IMG/VR virus record: IMGVR_UViG_3300032401_000016
Coordinates: 1 to 52,910 of that record
Strand: one strand, 5' to 3'
Length of the DNA stretch: 52,910 bases
DNA from: a virus
The translations under genes were made by a program, and so were the position numbers. The notes beneath the pieces are model-generated. The model was not told the origin of the DNA and made no database searches. It was given only the letters and a program-made list of their open reading frames with translations. This document shows, in pieces, positions 44,874 through 52,220 of this stretch. How positions within the stretch are numbered: position 1 is the stretch's first letter; each line of letters opens with the position of its first letter.

Positions 44874-45459
44874 CGGGTTGCTCCTTCCGCCCGAAGGCGC
44901 GTTCGAACGCGAAGCTCGCGATCCGGAGCCCGACGGCCTCGCACAAGAGCGAGAGCCGCGTGATGCGGTCGTCGTCCGTGAGGGGCCGGCCGGGCCCGAG
45001 CTGATCGCGTGCCCCGAGCTCCGACTTGATCTTGTTGTACATCGCGAGCGCCGCGAGGCGAACCTGCGGGGACTCGACCCGGCTGTTCGCGAAGCGGCGG
45101 CAGAGCCTGAGCTGCTCCTCGATCGAGAACTCGTGGCCGGCCTCGGCCTCCGCGTTCGCGGCCTTCGTGAGGAGCTCCGCGGTCCCGGACGCGATCAGCG
45201 CCTCGGGGTCGTCGTCGGGAGCGGCGGGGGTGGCCGGCCGGGGGGTGGCCTTGGGAGGACCCGCGGTCGAGGTCCAGTCGCCGAAGGACGGAGGGACTCG
45301 GCCCTCGGTCCGGAGCACCGCCCGCACGCTCGTGACGAGCCGCATCGAGACCTGGCAGGCCTTGACTACGTCCTCGTTGCGGTGGCGCGGGTTTAGGAGT
45401 AGGAAGCGCTCGACTGCGAGCCACTTCTTCGATCGCTTGTTCTGTGGTCGCTTGGACAA
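44731..45459 (-). CDS. Terminase small subunit-like protein
   Basis: 242 residues from TTG 45459 with AAGGGA upstream. The N-terminus is basic with a helix-turn-helix-like part (KKWLAVERFLLLNPRHRNEDVVKACQVSMRLV), followed by a Pro/Ala linker, a helical oligomerisation-type region (LCRRFANSRVESPQVRLAALAMYNKI) and a Pro/Glu-rich tail that overlaps the next gene for 143 nt. First gene of the leftward operon and upstream of the large subunit. Confidence 0.68.
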   Translation of the reverse strand: MSKRPQNKRSKKWLAVERFLLLNPRHRNEDVVKACQVSMRLVTSVRAVLRTEGRVPPSFGDWTSTAGPPKATPRPATPAAPDDDPEALIASGTAELLTKAANAEAEAGHEFSIEEQLRLCRRFANSRVESPQVRLAALAMYNKIKSELGARDQLGPGRPLTDDDRITRLSLLCEAVGLRIASFAFERAFGRKEQPDAAALAPDPPHPVPDPDPAPRHDDQLVATPGGPREGEVEPEPGPLTD

Positions 45460-45666
45460 CTCGTTGTCCCTTCGTCGTTTGCGAGCCAAAATGCGGCGCG
45501 CGGGGAGAGGCGCGTACCCCCCTTTTTGTACCCGTATCGGTATGTATGGGGGCCCTCCCCCGGCCCCGCGCCGCCCGGCGCCCGCGCGCTGGCTGGGCCC
45601 TCGTCGAGGGGGAGGGGGCAGGCGGGCCCTTGGCGCGCTTCTTGCCCGGGATCGCCCCACGCGCGC

Positions 45667-45695
45667 ATTGTCTCACCCGCGCTCGCGCGTGTCAA
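45667..45695 (-). promoter_or_regulatory. Sigma70-type promoter of the structural operon
   Basis: On the minus strand TTGACA (45695-45690), a 17-base spacer and GACAAT (45672-45667). It shares TTGACACG and the 17-base spacing with the tRNA-array promoter. It points at the terminase small subunit, about 200 bases away. Confidence 0.78.
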
Positions 45696-45714
45696 GCGAA
45701 ATCGGCACGCGTCT

Positions 45715-45723
45715 TGCTATAGC
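45715..45723 (+). promoter_or_regulatory. Possible extended -10 promoter for the rightward genes
   Basis: TGCTATAGC fits TGn plus a -10 hexamer (TATAGC). No good -35 is seen, and it is almost back to back with the leftward promoter. Weak evidence. Confidence 0.35.
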
Positions 45724-46308
45724 GCACAGCGTGCCAACCCGGGCTCCCGCGTTCCGCACTGTACGCGATGGCGTAACGCCCGATCGCCCTCGAAAGCGCG
45801 CGAGGCCCCGCCCGCAACCCCTTGCGGCGCAACGATGCGCGCGGCGCGCGGACTGGCACGCCCCGTGCACTGGATCCCGGGTAGCTGGCCGGGTACATCG
45901 GGCCGGTACAGGAGGCGCGGCGCTACGGCTGCCGGCCCACCACGCGGTGCGGACGCTCGACCGTGTAGACTGGTGGGGACCGGGTGTCACCGCCGCCGGG
46001 ATCCCGAAGCGGGGGACAGCGCTCGACCGGCCGTCTACAGACGCCGGCCAGGCGCGCGGCCCCAGCGACCCGGACCCGCCCACCGACCCTTCGGGGTAGG
46101 GGCACACGGGCTACAGGCTCCGAGCCAGCGAGAGCATCCGCCCGTCCATTCTGGTGTAGACGACGCCGCCACCGTGCGGCACAGTACAGCGGACCCGAGC
46201 GCGCGCCCAGCGGTGGGCGGGCGCCACGGTCCGCCGGCCCCAAGGGCGCCGCCTTCACGGTGGCGGGGCTGAGCAGCTACAGAGCGCGCCCGCACACGGA
46301 GGTCTAAC

Positions 46309-46494
46309 GTGATGGACAACACCGAGACGATGGACACTCAGAAGAAGCTCGCCGAGAGCGCCCTGGAGCGCTCCGACCATTACGCGGCCCCCGCGTCGCA
46401 AGTCATCGTCCTGCGCGCGATGGTGCACGCCGTCCTTTGCCTCGCGGCCACCATCGCCCGGGGCCAGCGCTACCCGTTCAACAAGGGGGCCTAA
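46309..46494 (+). CDS. Small early protein, hypothetical
   Basis: 61 residues. GTG 46309 follows GGAGGTCTAAC, the same junction used before the next genes; ATG 46312 is the second codon. N-terminal acidic helix, then an Ala/Val/Leu-rich helix (VLRAMVHAVLCLAATIA) that might sit in a membrane. First gene of the rightward block. Confidence 0.6.
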   Translation: MMDNTETMDTQKKLAESALERSDHYAAPASQVIVLRAMVHAVLCLAATIARGQRYPFNKGA

Positions 46495-46495
46495 C

Positions 46496-46747
46496 GTGCC
46501 CGCGATGATGCACACCGGAATGCACACGACCCGCGTCCGCAGCTTCGGCTACGACCCGCAGCAGGGCGGCTCCACGACCCGCGAGCACGACGTCACCATC
46601 GAGCTTACCATCGACGTCGGGCGCCTCGTCCAGAAGATGGCCTCGCAGGCCCTGCGCTCCAAGAACCGCAAGAGCACCCTCGCCGACAGCATCATCGTCG
46701 CGCACGTCATCAACTCCAAGTGCATCGACCTGAGCGCGGAGGCCTAA
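46496..46747 (+). CDS. Small early protein, hypothetical
   Basis: 83 residues from GTG 46496 after GGGGGCCTAAC. Met/His-rich start (MPAMMHTGMHTTRV), then a beta strand and a basic helix (MASQALRSKNRKSTLADSI). Unassigned. Confidence 0.55.
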   Translation: MPAMMHTGMHTTRVRSFGYDPQQGGSTTREHDVTIELTIDVGRLVQKMASQALRSKNRKSTLADSIIVAHVINSKCIDLSAEA

Positions 46748-46748
46748 C

Positions 46749-46946
46749 GTGGCGGTCCGAGGCTTCGACAAGCTCCCGCGCTGCAACGTAAACTGCTCGG
46801 GCGGTTCGCTCGCCCAGCTTGAGGCCGCAGTCGTCAACGCGGCCCGCATGGGCTTCGACGCGGCGCACCTCAAGCGCCACGTGGCCGGCGTCCTGAAGGC
46901 GTGCGCCGAGGGCCGCTACACCGACGAAAGCGAGGGGACCAAGTGA
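46749..46946 (+). CDS. Small early protein, hypothetical
   Basis: 65 residues from GTG 46749 after GGAGGCCTAAC. CNVNC near the start and helical ALA/His-rich remainder (LEAAVVNAARMGFDAAHLKRHVAGVL). The stop overlaps the next GTG (GTGA). Confidence 0.55.
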   Translation: MAVRGFDKLPRCNVNCSGGSLAQLEAAVVNAARMGFDAAHLKRHVAGVLKACAEGRYTDESEGTK

Positions 46947-47251
46947 AAACCATCCTAAACGACGCCACCCGGAAGCTGGAGCCCGTCGAGGACCCGAGCG
47001 AGACCCGGGCCCGCGAGGCCCGCCACGCCGCGCAGCGGGCCGCCTGGGACCGCCCGGTGCGCTTCACCGTCGAGCGCCGCAACGCCTGGGGCCGCGTGGT
47101 CTATGCGGTCCTCGACACCTACCGCGTCGCCACCCGTGAGCAGCCCGACGCGCGGCTGGTCGCGCGCTGCGACTCGCAAGCGCTCGCCGCGAACGTCTGC
47201 ACCGCGATGAACGCGTTCGAGAAGCGCAACCTGGAGGCCCTCAACAAGTAG
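46943..47251 (+). CDS. Small early protein, hypothetical
   Basis: 102 residues from GTG 46943. Charged helical N-terminal half (PSETRAREARHAAQRAA), then a beta-rich part with VVYAVLDTYRVATRE. Unassigned. Confidence 0.55.
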   Translation: MKTILNDATRKLEPVEDPSETRAREARHAAQRAAWDRPVRFTVERRNAWGRVVYAVLDTYRVATREQPDARLVARCDSQALAANVCTAMNAFEKRNLEALNK

Positions 47252-47259
47252 GAGGCCCC

Positions 47260-47502
47260 GTGCTTACCCTCAAGCGCAAGCCGTTCCCGTTCGATCGCGG
47301 GTTCACCGACACCGCCACCGGGGAGCACCTCGACGCCTTCGAGCGCCGGTGCGACACCGACGGGGACCCGCTCAAGAGCCCGTTCACCTGCTCGCTCTGC
47401 GACCGGGTCCTCAAGTGGGGCTCCCACTTCTGGCGCAGCGCCCCCGCTCTCCGGAACGCCACCCGCGCCGTCTGCAACGAGTGCGCCACCGTCACCGACT
47501 AG
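47260..47502 (+). CDS. Zinc-ribbon-like small protein
   Basis: 80 residues from GTG 47260 with TAGGAGG upstream. CSLC and CNEC, about 27 residues apart, suggest a zinc ribbon. Possibly binds nucleic acid or a host protein. Unassigned. Confidence 0.6.
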   Translation: MLTLKRKPFPFDRGFTDTATGEHLDAFERRCDTDGDPLKSPFTCSLCDRVLKWGSHFWRSAPALRNATRAVCNECATVTD

Positions 47503-47513
47503 GAGGCACCACC

Positions 47514-47738
47514 ATGCTGGCACACGAACGGCGCCTGTACCGATTCTCGTGCAGCGCGACGCTGGAGTTTGCGGTCGAGTCCGACTGCTACGCCGGCGCG
47601 CGCAAGCTCGCCGAGGCCTATATCGCCGACAACCTCGGCGGCATCACCATCGACGAGTCGCTCGGGGGCGTGACGGTCGCGCCCGACGGCGGCGAGTACC
47701 TCGTGTTCGAAGACGTGAACCCCGACCAGGAGGCGTAA
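47514..47738 (+). CDS. Small early protein, hypothetical
   Basis: 74 residues from ATG 47514 with AGGAGG upstream. Beta-alpha-beta pattern (RLYRFSCSATLEFAVES, ARKLAEAYIADNLGG, GVTVAPDGGEYLVF) like small phage ferredoxin-type folds. Unassigned. Confidence 0.6.
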   Translation: MLAHERRLYRFSCSATLEFAVESDCYAGARKLAEAYIADNLGGITIDESLGGVTVAPDGGEYLVFEDVNPDQEA

Positions 47739-47740
47739 CC

Positions 47741-48115
47741 GTGGCCCACTTCATCGTCAGCGCAACCGGGCGCGCCTCGACGCGCGCCACCCGCATCGGC
47801 ACCAAGAAAACCGGGGTCGACGCCCACGCGCGCGGCTGGGACATCGGTGGCCGCGTGTCGTGCTGGCACGCGGACGACACCGACTACGTCGCGCTCTACA
47901 TCACCGCCGGAAGCAACAACAGCTACACCGACGCCCACGTCGCGACCTTCAAGCTGACGGGCGACGGCCCCAAGCGGGTCGAGGCGTCGGCGGCGCTCCA
48001 GGCCATCATCGACCGCGGGGCCGAAATCCTCAACGGCCCCCCCGAGAACAAGGAAGAGCGGGCGCTGGAGGTTCTCCAGGCCCTCGTCGACTACCAGGAG
48101 GTGACACCGTGCTGA
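47741..48115 (+). CDS. Hypothetical protein
   Basis: 124 residues from GTG 47741 after GGAGGCGTAACC. Beta-rich first half (HFIVSATGRAS, GGRVSCWHADDTDYVALYITAG), helical acidic end (ERALEVLQALVDYQ). Unassigned. Confidence 0.6.
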   Translation: MAHFIVSATGRASTRATRIGTKKTGVDAHARGWDIGGRVSCWHADDTDYVALYITAGSNNSYTDAHVATFKLTGDGPKRVEASAALQAIIDRGAEILNGPPENKEERALEVLQALVDYQEVTPC

Positions 48116-48288
48116 ACCTAACCGACTCCATCATCGACTTCGAGCAGGGCGCCCTCGACGAGGACGCCACGATCGCGCTCTTCCAGGCCCTGATCGACAA
48201 CGGGATGGCCTGGACCCTACAGGGTTCCTACGGCCGCACGGCCGCCTCGCTCATCGAAGCGGGGCTCTGCACCAGGAAGGGGGCCTGA
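48109..48288 (+). CDS. Conserved small phage protein (DUF7417-like)
   Basis: 59 residues from GTG 48109, overlapping the previous stop. The core (DSIIDFEQGALDEDATIALF...ALIDNGMAWTLQGSYGRTAASLIEAGLC) is a sequence found in very many unrelated phages; I associate it with DUF7417. Function unknown. It is a useful marker that this block is real phage early DNA. Confidence 0.8.
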   Translation: MLNLTDSIIDFEQGALDEDATIALFQALIDNGMAWTLQGSYGRTAASLIEAGLCTRKGA

Positions 48289-48289
48289 C

Positions 48290-48865
48290 GTGTTCCACGC
48301 GTGGAGAATCGGCTACATCACGGACGGCAGCGTCCTGTGCGAGAAGTGCGGCAGCGACGAGATCGCCGAGGCGGTCAACGCCGCGGTGCGCGAGCAGAAC
48401 AGCGCGCGCGCGCTGGAGGGGATGCCGCCCCTGACCGAGGAGGAGGAGCAGAGCGTCCTCGACGACTACCAGAGCGAGGACATCCGCCCCCTCTACGACA
48501 TCGAGGTCGGCGACTCGTGCGGCGAGTGGTGCGACAACTGCGGGGCCGAGGTCGTGGAGCCCTGCGAGCCCGAGCCCGGCGACGTGTGCCCCAACTGCGG
48601 AGCCCAGGGCCCCGACGTGGAGCCCGAGGAGGACGAGGAGGACGACGACGGGGCAAACTACCCGCCCAAAGGGGAGGACGGCGGCAGCGAGCCCTCGCAG
48701 GAGGGCCCGTGCGGGTGCGCCGAGTGCGGCGAGCCCCGTGAGGACGAGGAGTGCGCCCACTGCCGCGCGTGCGGCGGGCGACCGCCCCAGGACGCGCCGG
48801 ACGACTGCCCCCCAAGCGACGCCGCGACCGCGACCGGGATGTACGACCACGACGACACCACCTAG
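48290..48865 (+). CDS. Acidic multi-zinc-ribbon protein
   Basis: 191 residues from GTG 48290 after GGGGGCCTGAC. At least five CxxC units (CEKC, CDNC, CPNC, CAEC, CRAC) separated by strongly acidic and Pro/Gly-rich stretches including EEDEEDDDG. It looks like a metal-bound, DNA-mimic-like acidic protein; a host inhibitor is one possibility, not shown. Confidence 0.65.
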   Translation: MFHAWRIGYITDGSVLCEKCGSDEIAEAVNAAVREQNSARALEGMPPLTEEEEQSVLDDYQSEDIRPLYDIEVGDSCGEWCDNCGAEVVEPCEPEPGDVCPNCGAQGPDVEPEEDEEDDDGANYPPKGEDGGSEPSQEGPCGCAECGEPREDEECAHCRACGGRPPQDAPDDCPPSDAATATGMYDHDDTT

Positions 48866-48884
48866 ACCCCACAGGAGGACGACA

Positions 48885-49097
48885 ATGTACAAGCCCTGGA
48901 AGGCCTCGATCATCGAGGACCGCAACCCACTGAGCGGGGACCTGCTCGGCTACTTCGCGGTCTTCGAGAAGTACGCCACCGACCACAGCGGCCACCCGTA
49001 CAGCACCGACTGCGCGCCGTGCAGCACGATCGAGGACGCGAACCAGAAGATGCTCGCGATGATCGCGGCCCACACGAAGACCGGAGGCGCCAAGTGA
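48885..49097 (+). CDS. Small early protein, hypothetical
   Basis: 70 residues from ATG 48885, with AGGAGGACGACA directly upstream, the same leader as at 49792. Mixed fold with CAPC near residue 45. Unassigned. Confidence 0.6.
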   Translation: MYKPWKASIIEDRNPLSGDLLGYFAVFEKYATDHSGHPYSTDCAPCSTIEDANQKMLAMIAAHTKTGGAK

Positions 49098-49303
49098 CGA
49101 TCGTCTTCCGCTCGCAGGTCGGGGTGCTGGAGCGCCACGACTGCGACACGCCGGGCTGCACGATGCCCGCCGGCTACAGCTACAAAATCGGGATCGTCGA
49201 GGCGTTCGTGTGCGCGCCCCACGACCTGCTCGTGGCCGCCGAGTTTGCGGCCGAGCCCGCCACGATGGTGCTGGCGGTCGCGGCGCTGGAGCCCGCGCGC
49301 TAA
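49094..49303 (+). CDS. Small early protein, Cys-containing
   Basis: 69 residues from GTG 49094 overlapping the previous stop. CDTPGC and a later Cys may bind metal; the C-terminal half is an Ala/Val helix. Unassigned. Confidence 0.55.
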   Translation: MTIVFRSQVGVLERHDCDTPGCTMPAGYSYKIGIVEAFVCAPHDLLVAAEFAAEPATMVLAVAALEPAR

Positions 49304-49430
49304 AGCCGCGGGCCCCGATGCCGACAACGTGTGGGACGGCGCCGGACGCGCCGGCCAGCGCGGACGGGCCCCACGGGCCCCCCGCAAGGGCGGCGCCGGC
49401 CCCTTGACAAACCAGCCAGGAGGTGCTTCA

Positions 49431-49799
49431 ATGACCCGCATGGACAACATCGCCAAGGCCAACCCGGTCGGCTTCTACCTCGCGTGTAAGAGCGACCCGA
49501 GCGTTCTGGACGACGACTCGTCCGACCGGCGCTACGCCGAGCAGCACAAGGACCACGAGCCCGGCCAGTGCCCCGAGTGCGACGCGGGCCAGGTGTGCTG
49601 CCCGATCTGCCACGCGCCCTCGCGGTTCGGCGACATGGTGCCGCTCTCGACCGAGCACGTGTGCCTCGACTGCGGCAACGACGCGGAGGCCTCGGCGGAG
49701 GAGTTGCGGATGCTCGCCGACTACGAGAACGAGAGCGAGGACGCGATACACGACTGGCGCATGGGGCACGAGCGCCACCAGGAGGACGACAATGCGTGA
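49431..49799 (+). CDS. Zinc-ribbon protein, acidic
   Basis: 122 residues from ATG 49431 with AGGAGG upstream. CPEC, CCPIC and CLDC form one or two zinc sites in the middle; the ends are acidic helices. Similar in style to the multi-ribbon protein at 48290-48865. A 127-base spacer without a gene precedes it. Confidence 0.62.
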   Translation: MTRMDNIAKANPVGFYLACKSDPSVLDDDSSDRRYAEQHKDHEPGQCPECDAGQVCCPICHAPSRFGDMVPLSTEHVCLDCGNDAEASAEELRMLADYENESEDAIHDWRMGHERHQEDDNA

Positions 49800-50019
49800 G
49801 GTCACGATCGGCAGGTACAAGCACACACCCGGCCGTTGGGTCATCACCCTATGGCCCGAGGGGGCCCACTCAGGCGCGTTCCAGGTGCCCCCCTCGTGGT
49901 TCTTCAACACGCTCGAAGAGGCGCTGGAGAAAGCGCGCACGATCCTCGCCCACGAGGGCATCTACAGCTACCCCGACCCGGAGGACAAGCAATGGTCGCA
50001 CCCCGCACCGTCACGCTAA
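49792..50019 (+). CDS. Small early protein, hypothetical
   Basis: 75 residues from ATG 49792 (AGGAGGACGACA leader). Aromatic-rich beta start (REVTIGRYKHTPGRWVITLWPEG), one helix (TLEEALEKARTILAHEG). Unassigned. Confidence 0.6.
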   Translation: MREVTIGRYKHTPGRWVITLWPEGAHSGAFQVPPSWFFNTLEEALEKARTILAHEGIYSYPDPEDKQWSHPAPSR

Positions 50020-50171
50020 CCGACGGCGGGTCCCACTGGACCGCCATCCTGACCGAGGGCCACGAGGCCGTCTCGGTCACCGCGCCCTCGTGGCGCGCCA
50101 TCACCGAAGTCGCGCGCCTGTTCCTGATGGGCGAGCCCCCGTACGACGTCCCCGACCAGGAGGCCAAGTGA
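49992..50171 (+). CDS. Small early protein, hypothetical
   Basis: 59 residues from ATG 49992 with GGAGGACAAGCA upstream. Beta hairpin then a helix (WRAITEVARLFLMG). Its stop overlaps the next GTG. Unassigned. Confidence 0.55.
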   Translation: MVAPRTVTLTDGGSHWTAILTEGHEAVSVTAPSWRAITEVARLFLMGEPPYDVPDQEAK

Positions 50172-50383
50172 CCACGCACACGGTGCCGATGGCAGAGTTG
50201 GAAGTAGGGCTATCCCGGGCGGGTGTGCACAACGCCAACCGGTGCTTCACCGACCGGAAAGAGGCCCTGGCATTCGCCCGGGACATCCGGAAGCGCGGCG
50301 GCGTCGCGACCACCAAGAAGGTCAGCTTCGAGGGCCTGGGCTACAGCGTCGCCTGGTTCGTCGAGTGGAAGGAGGTCGCGTGA
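50168..50383 (+). CDS. Small early protein, hypothetical
   Basis: 71 residues from GTG 50168. Beta-alpha-beta pattern with KEALAFARDIRKRGG; Lys/Arg-rich. Stop overlaps the next GTG. Unassigned. Confidence 0.55.
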   Translation: MTTHTVPMAELEVGLSRAGVHNANRCFTDRKEALAFARDIRKRGGVATTKKVSFEGLGYSVAWFVEWKEVA

Positions 50384-50565
50384 ACCCGGACCGCCTGCCG
50401 GCCATGCCGGCCATGCCCAAGCTCTTCGCGTTCGACGTGACCGTGGTAGTCTCGGCGTTCAGCGCGGACGAGGCGCTCGACAAGCTGCTACACTTCAACC
50501 ACACGACCCCTCAAATGAGGGTCTGGAAGGCCACGGTCTACGGCGGCGAGGAGGTGGCGTCATGA
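50380..50565 (+). CDS. Small early protein, hypothetical
   Basis: 61 residues from GTG 50380. Beta strand (KLFAFDVTVVVSAF) and helix (ADEALDKLLHF), similar in outline to the protein encoded just upstream, suggesting an old duplication. Unassigned. Confidence 0.55.
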   Translation: MNPDRLPAMPAMPKLFAFDVTVVVSAFSADEALDKLLHFNHTTPQMRVWKATVYGGEEVAS

Positions 50566-50792
50566 ACGTTCCCGGAACGATCAGCCAGTACCCCCGGAAC
50601 CCGATGGGCGCCGACTACGTCCCGGAGACCGAGGAGGGCCGCGCCCTCCTGGCGCGCTGGGCCCAGGAGCGCGAGCAGACCATGCGGTTCGATGAGACGC
50701 GCTACGGGCTCACGGCGCTCGTGGGACTCGACAACAAGGACGGGCTGATGGCCGCGATGCGCTACGTGCTCACGGGCTCGTACGCGAAGTGA
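50562..50792 (+). CDS. Small early protein, hypothetical
   Basis: 76 residues from ATG 50562 overlapping the previous stop. Helical, charged (EGRALLARWAQEREQTMRF). Unassigned. Confidence 0.55.
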   Translation: MNVPGTISQYPRNPMGADYVPETEEGRALLARWAQEREQTMRFDETRYGLTALVGLDNKDGLMAAMRYVLTGSYAK

Positions 50793-51061
50793 TCGAGCCC
50801 GGCGTGCTGCCCTACAGGTGCGGGGACGAGGGCTGCGCGTGCCACACGGACCCCGAGCGGGGGGCCGACCTGCGGGTCCGGCCCCTCAGCTTCGACGCGC
50901 GGAAGCTGCGCCGCCCGCGCGCGTACGTCTACGACCCGGACGGGATGATCGTCGACCGGTTCGCGGCGCCCGACGACACGACGCTGCTCCAGATGATCCA
51001 CGCCGCGTACCCCGCGGCCTCGATGGGCTACCGGAAGGAGGACGACCAGAGTGGAGGTTGA
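50789..51061 (+). CDS. Small Cys-containing early protein
   Basis: 90 residues from GTG 50789. CGDEGCAC-H near the start is a possible zinc site; a strand-rich middle with RAYVYDPDGMIVDRF follows. Stop overlaps the next gene by 11 nt. Unassigned. Confidence 0.55.
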   Translation: MIEPGVLPYRCGDEGCACHTDPERGADLRVRPLSFDARKLRRPRAYVYDPDGMIVDRFAAPDDTTLLQMIHAAYPAASMGYRKEDDQSGG

Positions 51062-51242
51062 CCTGCGGGACCTGCGCTACCGCATCACCGCGTGCACCGC
51101 GGGCCAGCGCCTCACGGTCTACGACCGCGCCGAGTGGGCCGAGCGCGAGGCAACGCTGCTTGAGGGCCTCGTGTTCGCCACGCCGGCCGACGCGCTCCAC
51201 TTCGTGGGAGTGCATTACCCGAACGCATCGGAGGACATGTGA
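51051..51242 (+). CDS. Small early protein, hypothetical
   Basis: 63 residues from GTG 51051 with GGAGGACGACCAG upstream. Mixed fold with RAEWAEREATLLEGLVF helix. Unassigned. Confidence 0.55.
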   Translation: MEVDLRDLRYRITACTAGQRLTVYDRAEWAEREATLLEGLVFATPADALHFVGVHYPNASEDM

Positions 51243-51478
51243 TCGCGGAACGCTTCAAAACCCTGAACGACCAGATGTGGCAATCGCTCCGAACCGCCGA
51301 CGCGCTGCTGGACGAGTCCTACGCGGCCCCGATCGAGAACGGGGAAGCCGACCTGACGATCCAGCGCGCGCAGTACTGGCTCGGGCGCGCGGTCTTCTTC
51401 CAGACGCAGATCGCGATGGAGGCTCGCTACCCGATGCCCGCGCCCAACCCGTCCACCGAGCCCGCGACCCCCGCATGA
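51239..51478 (+). CDS. Small early protein, helical
   Basis: 79 residues from GTG 51239. Mostly alpha-helical (LNDQMWQSLRTADALLDES, RAQYWLGRAVFFQTQIAMEA). Stop overlaps the next ATG. Unassigned. Confidence 0.55.
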   Translation: MIAERFKTLNDQMWQSLRTADALLDESYAAPIENGEADLTIQRAQYWLGRAVFFQTQIAMEARYPMPAPNPSTEPATPA

Positions 51479-52089
51479 CGCTCCACGAAGAGACCACGAA
51501 AGCCCTCGCCGCGCTGCCGCCCGACCGGGCGCGCGCGCTCGTGATGATGGCGAACGAGTGGCTGTTCGGCCGCCGGTCCCCGAACCTCGACTACAGCGAG
51601 CGCCTCACGATCCGGGGGCCCGACGGGCAGCCCGCGAGCCCCGAGCGGATCGCGCTCTCTCGCGCCGCGCTCCTGACCAGGGTCCTGAAGCTCGCGACCT
51701 ACTCGGGCAGCCCGCCCGAGCCCTACACCCGGTTCCCGCGTCCCGGCGACGGGTTCGCGTCGATCGAGTCCTGGCGCCTCCACTGCGCCGCCCACCCCGA
51801 AGGAGGACAACCGTGTACCTCGACTTCCCCGCCGCCCACCACAAGGAGGGCCGCGGCGTCATCCGGCTCTTCGCGTACGACGAAGGAATCCCGGGCCACA
51901 TCTACCTCGAAGCCCGGTTCCACCCCGACAGGCCTCCCTATACAGCCCTCATCGTGCCGGCCGGCTCCACGCCGTTCGCCGAAGCCGAGAAGCTCGCCCA
52001 CTCGATCCTCGCGGCGGTCCGCGACGTCCGCAAAGCACAAAACGCCCCGTGCCCCACGTGCGGCCAGAAGAAAGAGAGGTCCTAAGTGA
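51475..52089 (+). CDS. Helical protein whose frame runs through the whole next gene
   Basis: ATG 51475 overlaps the previous stop. The first 113 codons are protein-like (helical, HEETTKALAALPPDRARALVMMANEWLFG). From about 51813 on, the frame is Ser/Thr/Pro/Arg-rich and lies entirely over the next gene, with its TGA at 52087-52089. The original stop has probably been lost. Function unknown. Confidence 0.5.
   Translation: MTLHEETTKALAALPPDRARALVMMANEWLFGRRSPNLDYSERLTIRGPDGQPASPERIALSRAALLTRVLKLATYSGSPPEPYTRFPRPGDGFASIESWRLHCAAHPEGGQPCTSTSPPPTTRRAAASSGSSRTTKESRATSTSKPGSTPTGLPIQPSSCRPAPRRSPKPRSSPTRSSRRSATSAKHKTPRAPRAARRKRGPK
51813..52085 (+). CDS. Small protein with C-terminal CxxC
   Basis: 90 residues from GTG 51813 with AAGGAGGACAACC upstream. 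Beta-rich first half (VIRLFAYDEGIPGHIYLEARF), helix, and a final CPTCG. Nested inside the frame of the upstream gene. Unassigned. Confidence 0.6.
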   Translation: MYLDFPAAHHKEGRGVIRLFAYDEGIPGHIYLEARFHPDRPPYTALIVPAGSTPFAEAEKLAHSILAAVRDVRKAQNAPCPTCGQKKERS

Positions 52090-52220
52090 CCCCGTCCGAG
52101 TTTTTCAGCTTCGCGACCGACTTCATTCTGAAGGCCCTCACGATCATCGTGATCGGCGTCCTCTTCACGCTCGTGTGGGTGACGGTCTTCTCGAACGTCC
52201 TCCAGTGGCTCTTCCAGTGA
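52086..52220 (+). CDS. Single-span membrane peptide
   Basis: 44 residues from GTG 52086, which directly follows the TAA of the previous gene. Central hydrophobic helix (ALTIIVIGVLFTLVWVTVF, about 17-35). Size and shape would suit a small holin, pinholin or host-membrane inhibitor. It overlaps the next start (GTGA). Confidence 0.6.
   Translation: MTPSEFFSFATDFILKALTIIVIGVLFTLVWVTVFSNVLQWLFQ

Larger units (their letters stand above)
45460..46308. other. Gene-free divergent control region
   Basis: About 850 bases without a convincing gene, between the leftward late operon and the rightward small genes. It contains the minus-strand promoter at 45667-45695, a possible plus-strand extended -10 at 45715-45723, three TGTAGAC motifs (45964, 46033 inverted, 46155), a repeated CGCTCGACCG (45954 and 46020) and an AT-containing stretch near 45520-45550 with CCGTATCGG. 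It is a good place for operators or a replication origin, not proven. Confidence 0.6.

Noticed and set aside
45526-46272. Open plus-strand frame in the divergent control region
   Set aside because: Pro/Arg/Gly/Ala-rich, no ribosome site, spans promoter motifs; not a credible gene.
49404-49432. TTGACA with TTCAAT 17 bases downstream
   Set aside because: The -10 overlaps the ATG and the spacer is the ribosome site, so transcription would start inside the gene; probably chance.
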